DNA of 64,000 nt from Ensifer aridi (GCF_002078505.1 NZ_LUAV01000004.1:262541-326540), one strand, 5' to 3'; counted from the stretch's first letter, positions 14,923 through 24,708 are shown. The notes: generated by a model not told the origin, from the letters alone. Program-made: numbers and translations.

Positions 14923-17259
14923 CTACGGCAAGGTATACGCAATGACGTAGTCGCCCGGCTTGGTGCCGACCGAGCCGTGCCCGCCGGCAACCATCAGCAC
15001 ATATTGCTTCTGGCCGACCATGTAGGTCATCGGCGTCGCCTGGCCGCCGGCGGGAAGCCGCGCCTCCCAGAGCTGGTCGCCGGTGGTGAGATCGTAGGCT
15101 CTCAGGAAATTATCGACCGCTGCTCCCAAGAAGGCGACGCCGCCCTTGGTGATCATCGGTCCTCCGATTCCGGGAACGCCCAGCTTGAAGGGAAGGGGCA
15201 GCGGCGTCATGTCGTAGACCGTGCCGTTCTTGCGTTTGTAGGCGATCTTGCCGGTCCTGAGATCGGCGCCGGCGACAAAACCCCAGGGCGGCGCCTGGCA
15301 GGGGATCTGCAAGGGGCCGAGGAACGGGCCCATATAGACGCCGTAGGGCGCGCCTTCGTTGCGGTTGAGCCCCTGTTCACTGCCTTTTTCACCTTCGCCC
15401 TTCGGCGGAATCTCGTCGCGCGGCACGAGCCGTGACGTGAATGCGAGATAAGTCGGCATCCCGAACATCACCTGGCGTTCCGGATCGACGGCCACCGAAC
15501 CCCAGTTGAAGACACCGAAATTGCCCGGATAGACGATCGTGCCTTCGAGCGAGGGCGGCGTGTAGCGGCCTGCATAGTTCAACGAACGGAACTCGATGCG
15601 GCAGGCAAGCTGGTCGAACATGGTGATGCCCCACATGTCGCGCTCCGTGAGGGGCGGCGGCATGAAGGTGAGGCCGGAGACCGGCTGCGTCGGTGCCGTG
15701 AAATCCTCGGAAATCGCGCCGCCCGGAGCCGGCACCTCCTCGACCGGAATGATCGGTTCTCCGGTCCGCCGATCGAGCACATAGATGTCGCCCTGCTTGG
15801 TCGGCCCGACGAGTGCAGGCGCCACGGTCCCGTCTTGCTTGGTGATGTCGATGAGGGCCGGTTGCGCCGGTACGTCCATGTCCCAGAGATCGTGGTGCAC
15901 GGTCTGCCGGACCCAGCGCACCGCGCCGGTATTGATGTCGAGAGCGACAATCGAGGAGGAATATTTCTCCACATGCTCGCTGCGCCCCATGCCGAGCTGG
16001 TCGGGTACCTGATTGCCGAGCGGGACGTAGATCAGCCCGAGGCCCTCATCGACCGAGGAGACCGACCAACTATTCGGCGAATTCGTCGTATAGAACTGGC
16101 CGGGCGGCAGCGGTGCCGTCTGCTCGGGATTGCCGCTGTCCCAGTTCCAGATGAGCGCACCGGTATCGATGTCGAAGGCGCGGATGACGCCGGATTGTTC
16201 CTGTGTCGAGTAGTTGTCGTTGATGGCGCCGCCGATGATGATCTTGCCGGCAACCGCGACCGGCGGCGAGGTGGAGTAGTAGTAGCCGGCCGGATTATAC
16301 CGCATGCCCTGTTCGAGGTGCAGGACGCCGTTATCGGCAAAGCTCGTGCAGACCTGACCGCTCGTTGCATCGAGCGCGATCAGCCGCGCATCCGATGTCG
16401 GCAGATAGACGCGCTCGGCGCAAGGGCTGCCGGGGGCGGCGGCCGGATCGGCCCAATAGGTGACGCCGCGGCAGGTTTGGTGCTGACGGTCCGGGTTCAT
16501 GCCGGAATTGGAATCATACTTCCACTTCTCCTTGCCGGTCGCGGCATCGAGCGCGATCGCCCAGTTGTGCGGCGTGCAGAGATAGAGCGTGTCCTTCACC
16601 TTCAGCGGCGTCACCTGATAGGTGGTTTCGCTGACGTCTTCCGGCAGCTTCACGTCGCCGGTCTGGTACTGCCACGCAACCCGGAGGTTCGCGACGTTTT
16701 GCCGGTCAATCTGGTCGAGCGGCGAATAGCGCTGGCCGAAGAGAGTGCGGCCGTAATGATGCCATTCGCCGGGCGGTATGTTGCCGCCGAGATTGGGATT
16801 GGCGGCAACGACGTCGCCTGGCAGATCGCCACGGATGTTGTGCGGATCCTGCGTCATCGAGTAGAGCGCGACACCGATCGCAACCACGCTGGCCAGCATC
16901 AGCGGCCAGGCGTTGGCGCTGTAGCGCTCGCCCGTAGGGCTGACGAAGCCGAGCGGCCGCCGGATCCAGGGCGTGAGCAGCCAGAGCCCGAGGACGATGA
17001 TCACTCCTCCTCGGGGTCCGAGCTGCCACCAGTCGAACCCCACCTCCCAGATGGCCCAGGCGAGCGAACCGAGGACGATCACCGAATAGACCCAGAGCGC
17101 CGCAGCGTTCTTGCGGAAAAGCAGGAGCCCCGTGACAAGGAACCCCAGGCCGGCGACGATGTAATAGGGGCTGCCGCCGAGCAGCACGAGCCTCGTTCCG
17201 CCGCCGACGAGCCCGAGGCCGATCAGAGCGAAGAGGATGGCCGTCGCAAGGATGGGCAT
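14923..17259 (-). CDS. gcd: Membrane-bound PQQ-dependent glucose dehydrogenase
   Basis: 778 aa. The first 140 residues hold five hydrophobic segments (ubiquinone-reducing membrane anchor), followed by a periplasmic eight-bladed PQQ propeller with GEWHHYGRTLFGQRYSPLDQI and WAYQTGD, LYLCTPHNWAIALDAATGKEKW, and the C-terminal GGPMITKGGVAFLGAAVDNFLRAYD and PAGGQATPMTY. The length agrees with E. coli Gcd (796). It oxidises aldoses to aldonates in the periplasm, feeding electrons to ubiquinone, and needs imported or self-made PQQ; no pqq genes are in this window. Start 17259 has GGGGAG upstream. Confidence 0.93.
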   Translation of the reverse strand: MPILATAILFALIGLGLVGGGTRLVLLGGSPYYIVAGLGFLVTGLLLFRKNAAALWVYSVIVLGSLAWAIWEVGFDWWQLGPRGGVIIVLGLWLLTPWIRRPLGFVSPTGERYSANAWPLMLASVVAIGVALYSMTQDPHNIRGDLPGDVVAANPNLGGNIPPGEWHHYGRTLFGQRYSPLDQIDRQNVANLRVAWQYQTGDVKLPEDVSETTYQVTPLKVKDTLYLCTPHNWAIALDAATGKEKWKYDSNSGMNPDRQHQTCRGVTYWADPAAAPGSPCAERVYLPTSDARLIALDATSGQVCTSFADNGVLHLEQGMRYNPAGYYYSTSPPVAVAGKIIIGGAINDNYSTQEQSGVIRAFDIDTGALIWNWDSGNPEQTAPLPPGQFYTTNSPNSWSVSSVDEGLGLIYVPLGNQVPDQLGMGRSEHVEKYSSSIVALDINTGAVRWVRQTVHHDLWDMDVPAQPALIDITKQDGTVAPALVGPTKQGDIYVLDRRTGEPIIPVEEVPAPGGAISEDFTAPTQPVSGLTFMPPPLTERDMWGITMFDQLACRIEFRSLNYAGRYTPPSLEGTIVYPGNFGVFNWGSVAVDPERQVMFGMPTYLAFTSRLVPRDEIPPKGEGEKGSEQGLNRNEGAPYGVYMGPFLGPLQIPCQAPPWGFVAGADLRTGKIAYKRKNGTVYDMTPLPLPFKLGVPGIGGPMITKGGVAFLGAAVDNFLRAYDLTTGDQLWEARLPAGGQATPMTYMVGQKQYVLMVAGGHGSVGTKPGDYVIAYTLP

Positions 17260-17548
17260 GAATTCGAACTCCCCGAGGTTGCGGGACGCTGCGGCGCCGT
17301 CGAAGCATGCGCGTAGGTGTGAACGGATCCGGAAAGCTACCCGGCTGGCGCCGGAGCGCTGAAGCTTGTCTCCGCGGGCTCCCTACGTTCGCTCGCAGGT
17401 CCCCCCGCACTTTGCATACGCAGAGGCTGCTCTAACAATGTGAACGCTGCATCGTTCCCTGAAGCGTCCGCATTGATTGCAGAGGTAACGCGGACACACG
17501 CGCCCTTCAATAGCGCGTCGTGCAAGTGGAAAAGGCGGTCGGCTGCGA

Positions 17549-19054
17549 TCACGTGCCGCAGAAGGTCTGCAGCACCTCTTCGCCGGGCTTCGGCGGCTCC
17601 GCATAGCTGGCGCTTTGCGGCTGAGCGTCATAGGGCTTGGCGGTTACGTCGAGCAGTGCCTCGAAGAGCGAGAAATCCGCGCCATCGATCGCTGCCTCGA
17701 TCGCCTGCTCCACGCGGTGGTTTCGAGGGATGAAGGCCGGATTGACAGCGCGCATGGTTTGGGCTCGCTCGGCCGGTTGCTGCGATTCCCGCTCCAGCCG
17801 ACGGCGCCAGTCCGTAAGCCACGGCGCCAGAGCCTCCGGATTGCCGAAGAGGCTCAAGAGCTGCGCATCGGCCTTCGCGTCTTCCGCGGATGCCGCAAGC
17901 CGCCGGAAGGTGAGGGTGAAGTCCGCGTTGCCCTTGTGCATCAAGGTGAGCAGCGACTGCACGAGTTCGAGGTCCCCGTCTTCCGCCATCGACAGGCCGA
18001 TCTTGCGGCGCATGCCATCGAGCCAATGGTTTTGGAAGATCGAGCCGTATTCCGTGAGCACGTCGTTGGCGAGGTTCACCGCCCGGTCGGCCACGGGATC
18101 GAAGAGCGGCACGAGCGTTTCGGCGAGACGGGCGAGGTTCCACTGGCCGATCGCCGGCTGGTTCGCATAGGCGTAGCGGCCGAACTGGTCGATCGAGCTG
18201 AAGACTTTTTTCGGGTCGTAGGTGTCCATGAAGGCGCAGGGACCGAAATCGATGGTTTCTCCGGAGATCGTCATGTTGTCGGTGTTCATCACCCCATGGA
18301 TGAACCCGATATGCAACCACCTTGCAACCAAGGCCGCCTGGCGCGCCGCGACCGCCTTGAACAGGGAAGGATAGGGCTTCTCGTCGTCCTTTAGCTCGGG
18401 ATAGTGGCGGTCGATCACGTAGTCGGCAAGCGTCTTGACCGATTCCATGTCGCCGCGCGCGGCGAAGAACTGGAACGTGCCGACGCGAATGTGGCTCGCC
18501 GCGACCCGGGTGAAAACGGCGCCCGGAAGAATCTGCTCGCGATAAACGGGCTGCCCGGTGACGGTTGCGGCGAGCGCACGAGTCGTCGGCACACCGAGCG
18601 CATGCATCGCCTCGCTGACGATATATTCGCGCAGCACCGGACCAAGGGCTGCCCGTCCGTCGCCGCGGCGAGAATAGGGCGTCTGGCCCGACCCCTTGAG
18701 CTGAATGTCGCGGCGTCGACCGTTCCTGTCGATCACTTCCCCGAGCAGGATCGCGCGACCGTCGCCGAGCTGCGGGACGAACGTGCCGAACTGATGGCCG
18801 GCATAGGCCATTGCGAGGGGCTCCGCACCCTCCGGAACCTTGCTGCCCGAGAAGATCGCGGCCCCGTCGCGTTCGAGCGCTGCGATATCGAGCTGAAGCT
18901 CTTCTGCAAGCGTTCGATTGAGCTTGATCAGCCAGGGTTCCGCCACCGGCGTCGGCTCGACGCGGGCATAGAAGTTGGCAGGCAGCCGGGCATAGCTGTT
19001 GTCGAAGCGGAACGGCGACGTACCGGAGGCCTGTTGCGAGGATATCTGGTTCAT
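17549..19054 (-). CDS. selO: Protein adenylyltransferase SelO (YdiU/UPF0061)
   Basis: 501 aa pseudokinase-fold enzyme that transfers AMP to Ser/Thr/Tyr of target proteins, linked to redox stress. Visible: the nucleotide-binding QLGDGRAILLGEV and QLKGSGQTPYSRRGDGRAALG; the catalytic loop HGVMNTDNMTISG with the metal-binding DFGPCAFMD; and the C-terminal NPAFIPRNHRVEQAI. The end is ...QTFCGT, keeping the C-terminal cysteine of the redox switch (Sec in human SelO). Start 19054 (MNQISSQQASGTSPFRFDNSYARL). Confidence 0.93.
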   Translation of the reverse strand: MNQISSQQASGTSPFRFDNSYARLPANFYARVEPTPVAEPWLIKLNRTLAEELQLDIAALERDGAAIFSGSKVPEGAEPLAMAYAGHQFGTFVPQLGDGRAILLGEVIDRNGRRRDIQLKGSGQTPYSRRGDGRAALGPVLREYIVSEAMHALGVPTTRALAATVTGQPVYREQILPGAVFTRVAASHIRVGTFQFFAARGDMESVKTLADYVIDRHYPELKDDEKPYPSLFKAVAARQAALVARWLHIGFIHGVMNTDNMTISGETIDFGPCAFMDTYDPKKVFSSIDQFGRYAYANQPAIGQWNLARLAETLVPLFDPVADRAVNLANDVLTEYGSIFQNHWLDGMRRKIGLSMAEDGDLELVQSLLTLMHKGNADFTLTFRRLAASAEDAKADAQLLSLFGNPEALAPWLTDWRRRLERESQQPAERAQTMRAVNPAFIPRNHRVEQAIEAAIDGADFSLFEALLDVTAKPYDAQPQSASYAEPPKPGEEVLQTFCGT

Positions 19055-19146
19055 GACACTCCAGCGGCGGTGCTGAGGGATTTCCGGCCGCCCTTTCCCG
19101 ACGAGTCTACACGAGCCGTTCGCTTTTCGCGAGGTCGGGGGTTTGC

Positions 19147-19171
19147 CCCTCCCGCCGCCTTGGCGGGAGGG
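19147..19171. terminator. GC-rich hairpin downstream of the homocysteine methyltransferase-like gene
   Basis: Perfect 10-bp arms CCCTCCCGCC and GGCGGGAGGG around GCCTT, 16 bases beyond the stop at 19187 on the minus strand. No T-run, so termination efficiency is uncertain. Confidence 0.45.
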
Positions 19172-19186
19172 CAGGAGTGTGCGTTG

Positions 19187-20155
19187 TCATGCGCTGAGCG
19201 CGGAAAGCGGCAGGCAGGCCTCGCATATCGCCGCGATATGGCGATGATCGGTGCCACAGCAGCCGCCGAGAATCCGCAGGTGCGGCATGCGGCCGGTCAA
19301 TGTGCGATAGCGCCGCGCGAGATCGCTGATGTCGCCAATGTCCAGTGTCTCGCTTTCATCGAGTTCGGCATGGCTTTTCGTCGAGGCGTTGGCGCGGATG
19401 CCGCCGATCCGCCGCACCCAGGCCTGACGCTGGTCGAGGCTCTGCTCGAAGTGGCTCGGATGCGCGCAATTGATCATGTAATAGTGCGGATAGCCGCCGG
19501 TCTCGGCGTCCACTGTTTCCACGGCCTCCTGGAGGGAGCGGCCCGTCACCAGCCGCCCGTCGGTCTCGACGGTGAACGAGATGGCGCAAGGCATGCCGTG
19601 CTTCCTCGCCGCTCTTGCCACGCCGATCGCCTCGTCAACGTTCGTCATAGTGACCGCCGTCACCATGTCGGCTTCGCTGTCGGCAAAGGAGGCAACCTGG
19701 GCAGCGTGGTAGTCCTCCGCTTCTTTCGCATTCATCAGGCCGGCCTTGTAGCCGTCGCCGCGCGGACCGATAACGCCGTTGAACACGAGTGGCACCTGAG
19801 GCCGCTCGTACTGCGCGCGCAGTTCCGTCAGCAAATAGACCGCGTCGCGATTGACCTGATCCAGGGCTTGAGCATCGTAACCGAGTTTCGCCCCCCAATC
19901 GGCGTTGGCGCGCCATGTGGCCGTGTCAAGAACGAATCCGGTATCATGGCATCGGGCGATTTCCAGATAGCGCGTGTAATAGCGCAGAAGCTGCCGGCGG
20001 CCTTCAGGCGAGGACAGCAGAACGAAAGACGCGAAATGCGGCAGATCGGCTCTCTCGTGAAAGATCAGCGCCGTCTCCATGCCGCCGTCGCTGAGAAAAA
20101 TGCCTCCTCGCAGAAGCGGCAGGTCGTGTCGGTACTTGGCGAGTTCGTGTTCCAT
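19187..20155 (-). CDS. Homocysteine S-methyltransferase family protein, 322 aa
   Basis: A zinc-dependent thiol methyltransferase fold. N-terminal GGIFLSDGGMETALIFHE is the family start motif, and the zinc site is formed by the Cys of INCAHPSHF and the C-terminal GGCCGTD pair. Homologues methylate homocysteine (from S-methylmethionine or SAM) or act on other thiols/selenols; the exact donor is not determinable. Length is normal (about 310-330). Divergent from a TetR regulator, which may control it. Confidence 0.88.
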   Translation of the reverse strand: MEHELAKYRHDLPLLRGGIFLSDGGMETALIFHERADLPHFASFVLLSSPEGRRQLLRYYTRYLEIARCHDTGFVLDTATWRANADWGAKLGYDAQALDQVNRDAVYLLTELRAQYERPQVPLVFNGVIGPRGDGYKAGLMNAKEAEDYHAAQVASFADSEADMVTAVTMTNVDEAIGVARAARKHGMPCAISFTVETDGRLVTGRSLQEAVETVDAETGGYPHYYMINCAHPSHFEQSLDQRQAWVRRIGGIRANASTKSHAELDESETLDIGDISDLARRYRTLTGRMPHLRILGGCCGTDHRHIAAICEACLPLSALSA

Positions 20156-20345
20156 CGTTCCCTCCTGTTCTTAGCGGACGCTCCGGTGCGAAGTCGGAAG
20201 AATTTCTGCCGTTTTATCGTCTGCTAAACTAGCCGGCTTGCGGTACACTATGGCCCAATAATCCGCATACCGATGTTACATTAGGAACTTGGCATAAGAT
20301 CCCGGCGACAGGCGAATGGCTCGCCGCCGACTTCCGAAGCGAAAA

Positions 20346-20362
20346 CTGTACTGACGGTACAG
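20346..20362. promoter_or_regulatory. TetR-type operator palindrome
   Basis: CTGTAC-TGACG-GTACAG, perfect 6+6 bases, ends nine bases before the tetR ATG at 20372 and overlaps its ribosome site region. Size and position are typical of TetR autoregulatory operators. Confidence 0.6.
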
Positions 20363-20371
20363 GAGCGCACC

Positions 20372-20992
20372 ATGCGAAAGGGCAGGGAAACGCGCGCGAA
20401 GATCCTCGATGCCGCCGAAGCCGCAGTCCTGGCAAAGGGGTTCGGAGCGACCTCGATCGACGAACTGATCGTCGAAACGGGCATCACCAAGAGCGGTTTC
20501 TTCTACCATTTCCGCGATAAGAATGAGCTCGCCAAGGCATTGCTCGAGCGCTACATCGAGAATGACGAGCGCATCTACGACGAGATCTTCGGACGGGCGC
20601 GCGAACTTGCGGATGATCCGCTGCAGGCTTTTCTGATCGGCCTCAAGCTTCTTTCCGAATTGCTCTCGGACCTGCCGAACGGTCATCCCGGCTGCCTCGT
20701 TGCCACGATGTGCACGCAGGAACGCGCCTTCGATCGGGAAATTCGGGAGATCAATCGGCAAGCGGCGCTGATGTGGCGCCGCCGCTTCGGCGCCATGTTC
20801 CGCGACATCATGCAGGTTCATAAGCCGCGCGAGCCGCTCGATGCCGATCAGCTTGCCGATATGGTCTCGACCGTCCTCGAAGGCGGCATCGTGCTGTCGA
20901 AGGCGCTCAAGGAGCCGAAGAGCCTGCCGGATCAGGTGCTCGTCTTCCGCACTTTCGTGCGGCTGCTCTTCCAGCCTGCCGGTCAGCCTTGA
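20372..20992 (+). CDS. TetR/AcrR family transcriptional regulator, 206 aa
   Basis: An N-terminal HTH (residues 6-52: TRAKILDAAEAAVLAKGFGATSIDELI...KSGFFYHFRDKNELAKALL) and a divergent ligand-binding C-terminal half containing HPGCLVATMCTQERAFDREIRE, as in the AefR-like/TetR_C group. Start 20372 with AGGAGCG upstream. The likely operator at 20346-20362 supports autorepression; the divergent homocysteine methyltransferase-like gene 216 bases away is a candidate target. Confidence 0.9.
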   Translation: MRKGRETRAKILDAAEAAVLAKGFGATSIDELIVETGITKSGFFYHFRDKNELAKALLERYIENDERIYDEIFGRARELADDPLQAFLIGLKLLSELLSDLPNGHPGCLVATMCTQERAFDREIREINRQAALMWRRRFGAMFRDIMQVHKPREPLDADQLADMVSTVLEGGIVLSKALKEPKSLPDQVLVFRTFVRLLFQPAGQP

Positions 20993-21001
20993 AAAAACCG
21001 A

Positions 21002-21529
21002 TCAGGCTTGGCCCTCCTCCATCGCCGCCGCCATTTCCGCAAGCTTGCGCACGGTGTTGAGGTTGCGCGCCGTGCCAGGCTTCAGCGCCGGCAGCTTGAG
21101 CTTCGATCGTCCGGATCCGTTCGGATAGTGGACGTAAATTTCCCGCCCGTGGATCTGCACCTCTTCTCCACCCGGCGCCACGAGCTTGTCGAGCGCGTCG
21201 GCCGCCGTCGGTTCAGGCAGGAAGGTAACGAGGAGCAAGTTGGGCTTGGCATGCGGAAAAGGCGCTTGCGACACGACCGCATCGAGTTCGCGCCGGCTGC
21301 GCAGCAGAACGCCCGGAGCCTTGCCCATCCGCTCCGCCAGCGCCGACTCGAGCCCTGCCTGCACCTCTGCCTCGCTGAGCTCGGACCGGAAGAGCACGTT
21401 GCCGCTCTGGATGTAGGTCTTGACGTCCGCGAAGCCGAGCCGTTCACAAATCGCTTTAAGTTCGGCCATCGGCAGCGTGCCCGTACCGCCGACATTGACC
21501 GCTCTGAGCAGCGCTACATAGACCGGCAC
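21002..21529 (-). CDS. DUF1697 family protein, 175 aa
   Basis: Begins with a GTG at 21529 (VPVYVALLRAVNVGG after GGGGAGAG). Family hallmarks: LLRAVNVGGTGTLPMAELKAICERLGF, TYIQSGNVLF and the C-terminal YPNGSGRSKLKLPAL...TARNLNTVRKL. Cytoplasmic, function unknown. The start codon lies 12 bases after the ptrB stop, so the two are co-transcribed. An ATG-initiated ORF reaching 21856 is an artefact of reading through ptrB. Confidence 0.9.
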   Translation of the reverse strand: MPVYVALLRAVNVGGTGTLPMAELKAICERLGFADVKTYIQSGNVLFRSELSEAEVQAGLESALAERMGKAPGVLLRSRRELDAVVSQAPFPHAKPNLLLVTFLPEPTAADALDKLVAPGGEEVQIHGREIYVHYPNGSGRSKLKLPALKPGTARNLNTVRKLAEMAAAMEEGQA

Positions 21530-21540
21530 CGGCTCTCCCC

Positions 21541-23649
21541 CTACATCTTCCCTGCAACCTTGATGGCGAAGGCATATTCGAAGGCGATCTCCTCCAGCCG
21601 TTGGAAGCGGCCCGAAGCGCCGCCATGACCGGCGTCCATGTTCGTCTTCAAGAGGATCGGCTCGTTGCCGGTCGTGTTCTCGCGCAGCTTCGCCACCCAT
21701 TTGGCCGGTTCCCAATAAGTGACGCGCGGATCGGTGAGCCCGCCGAGCGCCAGGATCGCCGGATAGGGCTTGGCCTCTACATTGTCGTAGGGCGAATAGC
21801 TGGCGATGATATTGTAGAACTCCGCGCTCTCGATCGGATTGCCCCATTCGGGCCATTCCGGCGGAGTCAGCGGCAGCGTGTCGTCGAGCATGGTATTGAG
21901 GACATCGACGAAGGGGACAGCGGCGATGATGCCGCGGAATTTCTCCGGCGCCATATTGGCGATCGCGCCCATCAGCATGCCTCCGGCCGAACCGCCCTCG
22001 GCGACGATGTTCGCGTAAGAGGTGAACCTCTGCTGATTCAAATAGTCAGCCGCGGCGATGAAGTCCTTGAACGTATTGCCCTTCTTCGCCATCTTGCCGT
22101 CTTCGTACCATTGGAAGCCCTTGTCTTTCCCGCCGCGGATATGGGCGATCGCATAGACGAAACCGCGGTCGACGAGTGACAGGCAATTGGTGTTGAAGCT
22201 GGCCGGGATAGTAATGCCGTAGGCGCCGTAGCCGTAAAGCAGGCAGGGTGCGGAACCGTCGAGCGGCGTATTCTTGCGGTAGAGAAGCGTGACCGGGATT
22301 TCCGCGCCATCCGGAGCCGGAGCGAAGACGCGGCGGGTCACGTAGTCGTCGGGATTATGGCCGGAGGGAACCTCCTGGGTCTTTAGCAGCGAGCGCTCGC
22401 GCGTCTGCATGTCGTAGTCGAAAAGCTGCGAGGGCGTCGTCATCGACGAATAGGAGAAACGGATGACGTCGGTGTCGTATTCGGCCGCTCCGGCGAGACC
22501 CAGGGAATAGGCTTCCTCGGCAAAGGCGATCGCGTGTTCCTCGCCGGTCCTGCGGTCGCGGACGACGATTTCCGGCAAGCCATTGCGGCGTTGTAGCCAG
22601 ACGAGATGGCGAGCATAAGCCATGTGGCTGAGGATCAACGTGCCCGGCCGGTGCGGCACGACCTCGCGCCAGTTTTCCTTCTCAGGTGCCTCTACGGGCG
22701 CTTCCATGATCTTGAAATCCTTGGCCCCGTCGGCATTGGTGAGAACATAGAAAACGTCACCACCCTCGGTCATCGAGTATTCGAGACCCGTCACGCGCTC
22801 GGCCACGAGCTTCGGTTTGGCGGCCAGATCCCTGGTCGGGATGATCCGGTATTCGCTGGTCTGGTGGTCATGGATGTCGATAAAGATGAAGTCGTCGAGT
22901 AGCGAGCCGCCGACCGACATGAAGAAGCCCGGGTCTGCTTCCTCGTAGACGAGCCGGTCGTCGGTCTGCGGCGTGCCGATGACGTGATGATAGATCTTCG
23001 ACGGCCGGTGGTTTTCGTCGAGCACGGTATAAAAGAAGCTCTTGCCGTCCGGTGCCCAGGCGCCACCGCCACCGGTATTTTCGATGACGTCGGTAAGATC
23101 GTCGCCGCTCGCAAGGTCGCGCACCTTCAGTGTGAAATACTCCGATCCCTTGTCGTCGTACCCCCAGATCCCTCGCGAGTGGTCGCTCGAATGATCGAGG
23201 CCGGCGATGCGGAAATAGGCCTTGCCCTCGGCCTCTCTGTCACCGTCGAGCAGCACCTGGCGGATCGACTCGTCATGTGCGGCTCCGTTGCGCGGAATTC
23301 GAAAATAACGCGGATGCTCGCCGCCCTTCACGTAGAATGTTCCGTAAGCGAAGGCGCCGTCCTTCATCGGTACGGAGGAATCGTCCTCCTTGATGCGGCC
23401 GCGCATCTCCGCAAACAGCGTCTTCTGAAGGTCCTTGGTGTCCGCCATGGCGGCGTTCATGTAGGTGTTTTCCGCTTCAAGGTGCCTGCGGATTTCCGGA
23501 TCGAGGATCGAAGGATCCTTGAACATCGCTTGCCAATTGTCGGCCCTAAGCCAAGCGTAATCGTCCGTCCGAGTTATGCCGTGGCGGGTATCCGCAACCG
23601 GTTTCTTCGGGGCGACGGGTGCGGCGGGCAGGTTCTTGAAAACGGACAA
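21541..23649 (-). CDS. ptrB: Oligopeptidase B (S9A prolyl oligopeptidase family)
   Basis: 702 aa. An N-terminal seven-bladed propeller follows the typical opening PVADTRHGITRTDDYAWLRADNW. The C-terminal alpha/beta hydrolase domain has the nucleophile in AEGGSAGGMLMGA, the Asp in FVDVLNTMLDDTLPLT and the His in MDAGHGG. It cleaves short peptides after basic residues in the cytoplasm. A normal length for PtrB (about 690). First gene of a two-gene unit with DUF1697. Confidence 0.93.
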   Translation of the reverse strand: MSVFKNLPAAPVAPKKPVADTRHGITRTDDYAWLRADNWQAMFKDPSILDPEIRRHLEAENTYMNAAMADTKDLQKTLFAEMRGRIKEDDSSVPMKDGAFAYGTFYVKGGEHPRYFRIPRNGAAHDESIRQVLLDGDREAEGKAYFRIAGLDHSSDHSRGIWGYDDKGSEYFTLKVRDLASGDDLTDVIENTGGGGAWAPDGKSFFYTVLDENHRPSKIYHHVIGTPQTDDRLVYEEADPGFFMSVGGSLLDDFIFIDIHDHQTSEYRIIPTRDLAAKPKLVAERVTGLEYSMTEGGDVFYVLTNADGAKDFKIMEAPVEAPEKENWREVVPHRPGTLILSHMAYARHLVWLQRRNGLPEIVVRDRRTGEEHAIAFAEEAYSLGLAGAAEYDTDVIRFSYSSMTTPSQLFDYDMQTRERSLLKTQEVPSGHNPDDYVTRRVFAPAPDGAEIPVTLLYRKNTPLDGSAPCLLYGYGAYGITIPASFNTNCLSLVDRGFVYAIAHIRGGKDKGFQWYEDGKMAKKGNTFKDFIAAADYLNQQRFTSYANIVAEGGSAGGMLMGAIANMAPEKFRGIIAAVPFVDVLNTMLDDTLPLTPPEWPEWGNPIESAEFYNIIASYSPYDNVEAKPYPAILALGGLTDPRVTYWEPAKWVAKLRENTTGNEPILLKTNMDAGHGGASGRFQRLEEIAFEYAFAIKVAGKM

Positions 23650-23753
23650 AGGGTGTCTCCGGGATCGGTTCTATGGGGAACAATGAGATAGAGGCGGCCA
23701 TCACCACGATCAAGCGGAAAGCGGTCGAGGGTGTGACCGGCGAAAAGCCACTG

Positions 23754-24674
23754 TCACCACCGCCCCTTCAGCGATTGCACCGCATGCTCGATGAAGGCGC
23801 GCACCTTCGGCGTCTCTGCGTGCCGGTCGAGGAAGCAGGCATAGAAATCAAGGGGCTCATGGGCAACGCTGGCGATGCCTTTGGTCGTATCGCCGCCGAA
23901 GAGCGGCACCAGCAGGCCTTGTTCGATCAGCGGATTGGCGATGAAGGCGCCGAGCCGCGTGACGCCCGCGCCCGCGATCGCCATTTGGGCCAGCGTGTCG
24001 ATGTCGTTGCTGATGATCGTCGAGCGCAGTTCGGGCTCGAAGCGCAAGCCGTCCCGCACAAAGCCCCAGCGGAACAGCCGGCCATCGACCGCGAAACGGT
24101 AGGTCAGGCAGTCGTGATGCTGCAGGTCGTCCGGCGTCTCCGGACGGCCGCGCCGGTCGATATAGGCGGGGGCGGCGCAGATGATCATAGGCACCGAGCC
24201 AAGCTTGCGCGCAATAAGGCCCGGTTCGAGCTGTTGGGCGAAGCGCACGCTGATATCGATCCCTTCGCCGATATGATCGATGCTGCGATCGGTGATCACG
24301 AGCTCGATCGACACATCCGGATAGCGTGCGGCGAAGGGCGGAACGAGGGGCGAGATGACATGGCGGCCGAAAGCCACCGACGAGGAGATCTTTAGCTGCC
24401 CGCGGGGTTCCTCGTGAAGAGCCGAAACGGCCGCTGCCGCCTGTTCCAGATCGTGAATGACGCTGCGCACGCGATCATAGTAGAGACGCCCGCTCTCGGT
24501 GAGACCCAGTTGGCGGGTGGTCCGGCTGAGGAGCCGCGTGCCGAGCGTTCGCTCGAGTCTTGCGATGTTCTGGCTCGCCGCGGCCGGCGTGATGCCGAGT
24601 TTGCGGGCGGCCGCCGCGATGCTGCCTTCCTCGACGCTCCGCACGAAGCTCTCGATGCCACGCAACGTGTCCAT
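23754..24674 (-). CDS. LysR family transcriptional regulator, 306 aa
   Basis: An N-terminal LTTR HTH (MDTLRGIESFVRSVEEGSIAAAARKLGITPAAASQNIARLE) and a periplasmic-binding-protein-like effector domain with SSSVAFGRHVISPLVPPFAARYPDV. The group resembles LTTRs that control quinone/aldehyde-responsive genes. Transcribed divergently from a DUF2798 gene, with an inverted repeat at 24685-24708 next to its start codon. The effector is unknown. Confidence 0.91.
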   Translation of the reverse strand: MDTLRGIESFVRSVEEGSIAAAARKLGITPAAASQNIARLERTLGTRLLSRTTRQLGLTESGRLYYDRVRSVIHDLEQAAAAVSALHEEPRGQLKISSSVAFGRHVISPLVPPFAARYPDVSIELVITDRSIDHIGEGIDISVRFAQQLEPGLIARKLGSVPMIICAAPAYIDRRGRPETPDDLQHHDCLTYRFAVDGRLFRWGFVRDGLRFEPELRSTIISNDIDTLAQMAIAGAGVTRLGAFIANPLIEQGLLVPLFGGDTTKGIASVAHEPLDFYACFLDRHAETPKVRAFIEHAVQSLKGRW

Positions 24675-24684
24675 AATCTATTCC

Positions 24685-24708
24685 ATCGAATTGGGATCAT
24701 TATTCGAT
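24685..24708. promoter_or_regulatory. LysR-type inverted repeat
   Basis: ATCGAAT (24685-24691) and ATTCGAT (24702-24708) are perfect inverted arms with a 10-base spacer and an AT-rich flank, 11 bases upstream of the LysR start codon. It fits an LTTR recognition site shared with the divergent DUF2798 gene. Confidence 0.6.

Noticed and set aside
15835..17316. Plus-strand ORF of 493 codons antisense to gcd (and 18404-20227 antisense to selO)
   Set aside because: Shadow frames of well-supported minus-strand genes, with Arg/Asp/His-rich low-complexity translations.
17337..17552. 71-codon minus-strand ORF between gcd and selO
   Set aside because: No ribosome site and no recognisable family; composition looks random. 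It overlaps the selO 3' end and gcd promoter region.
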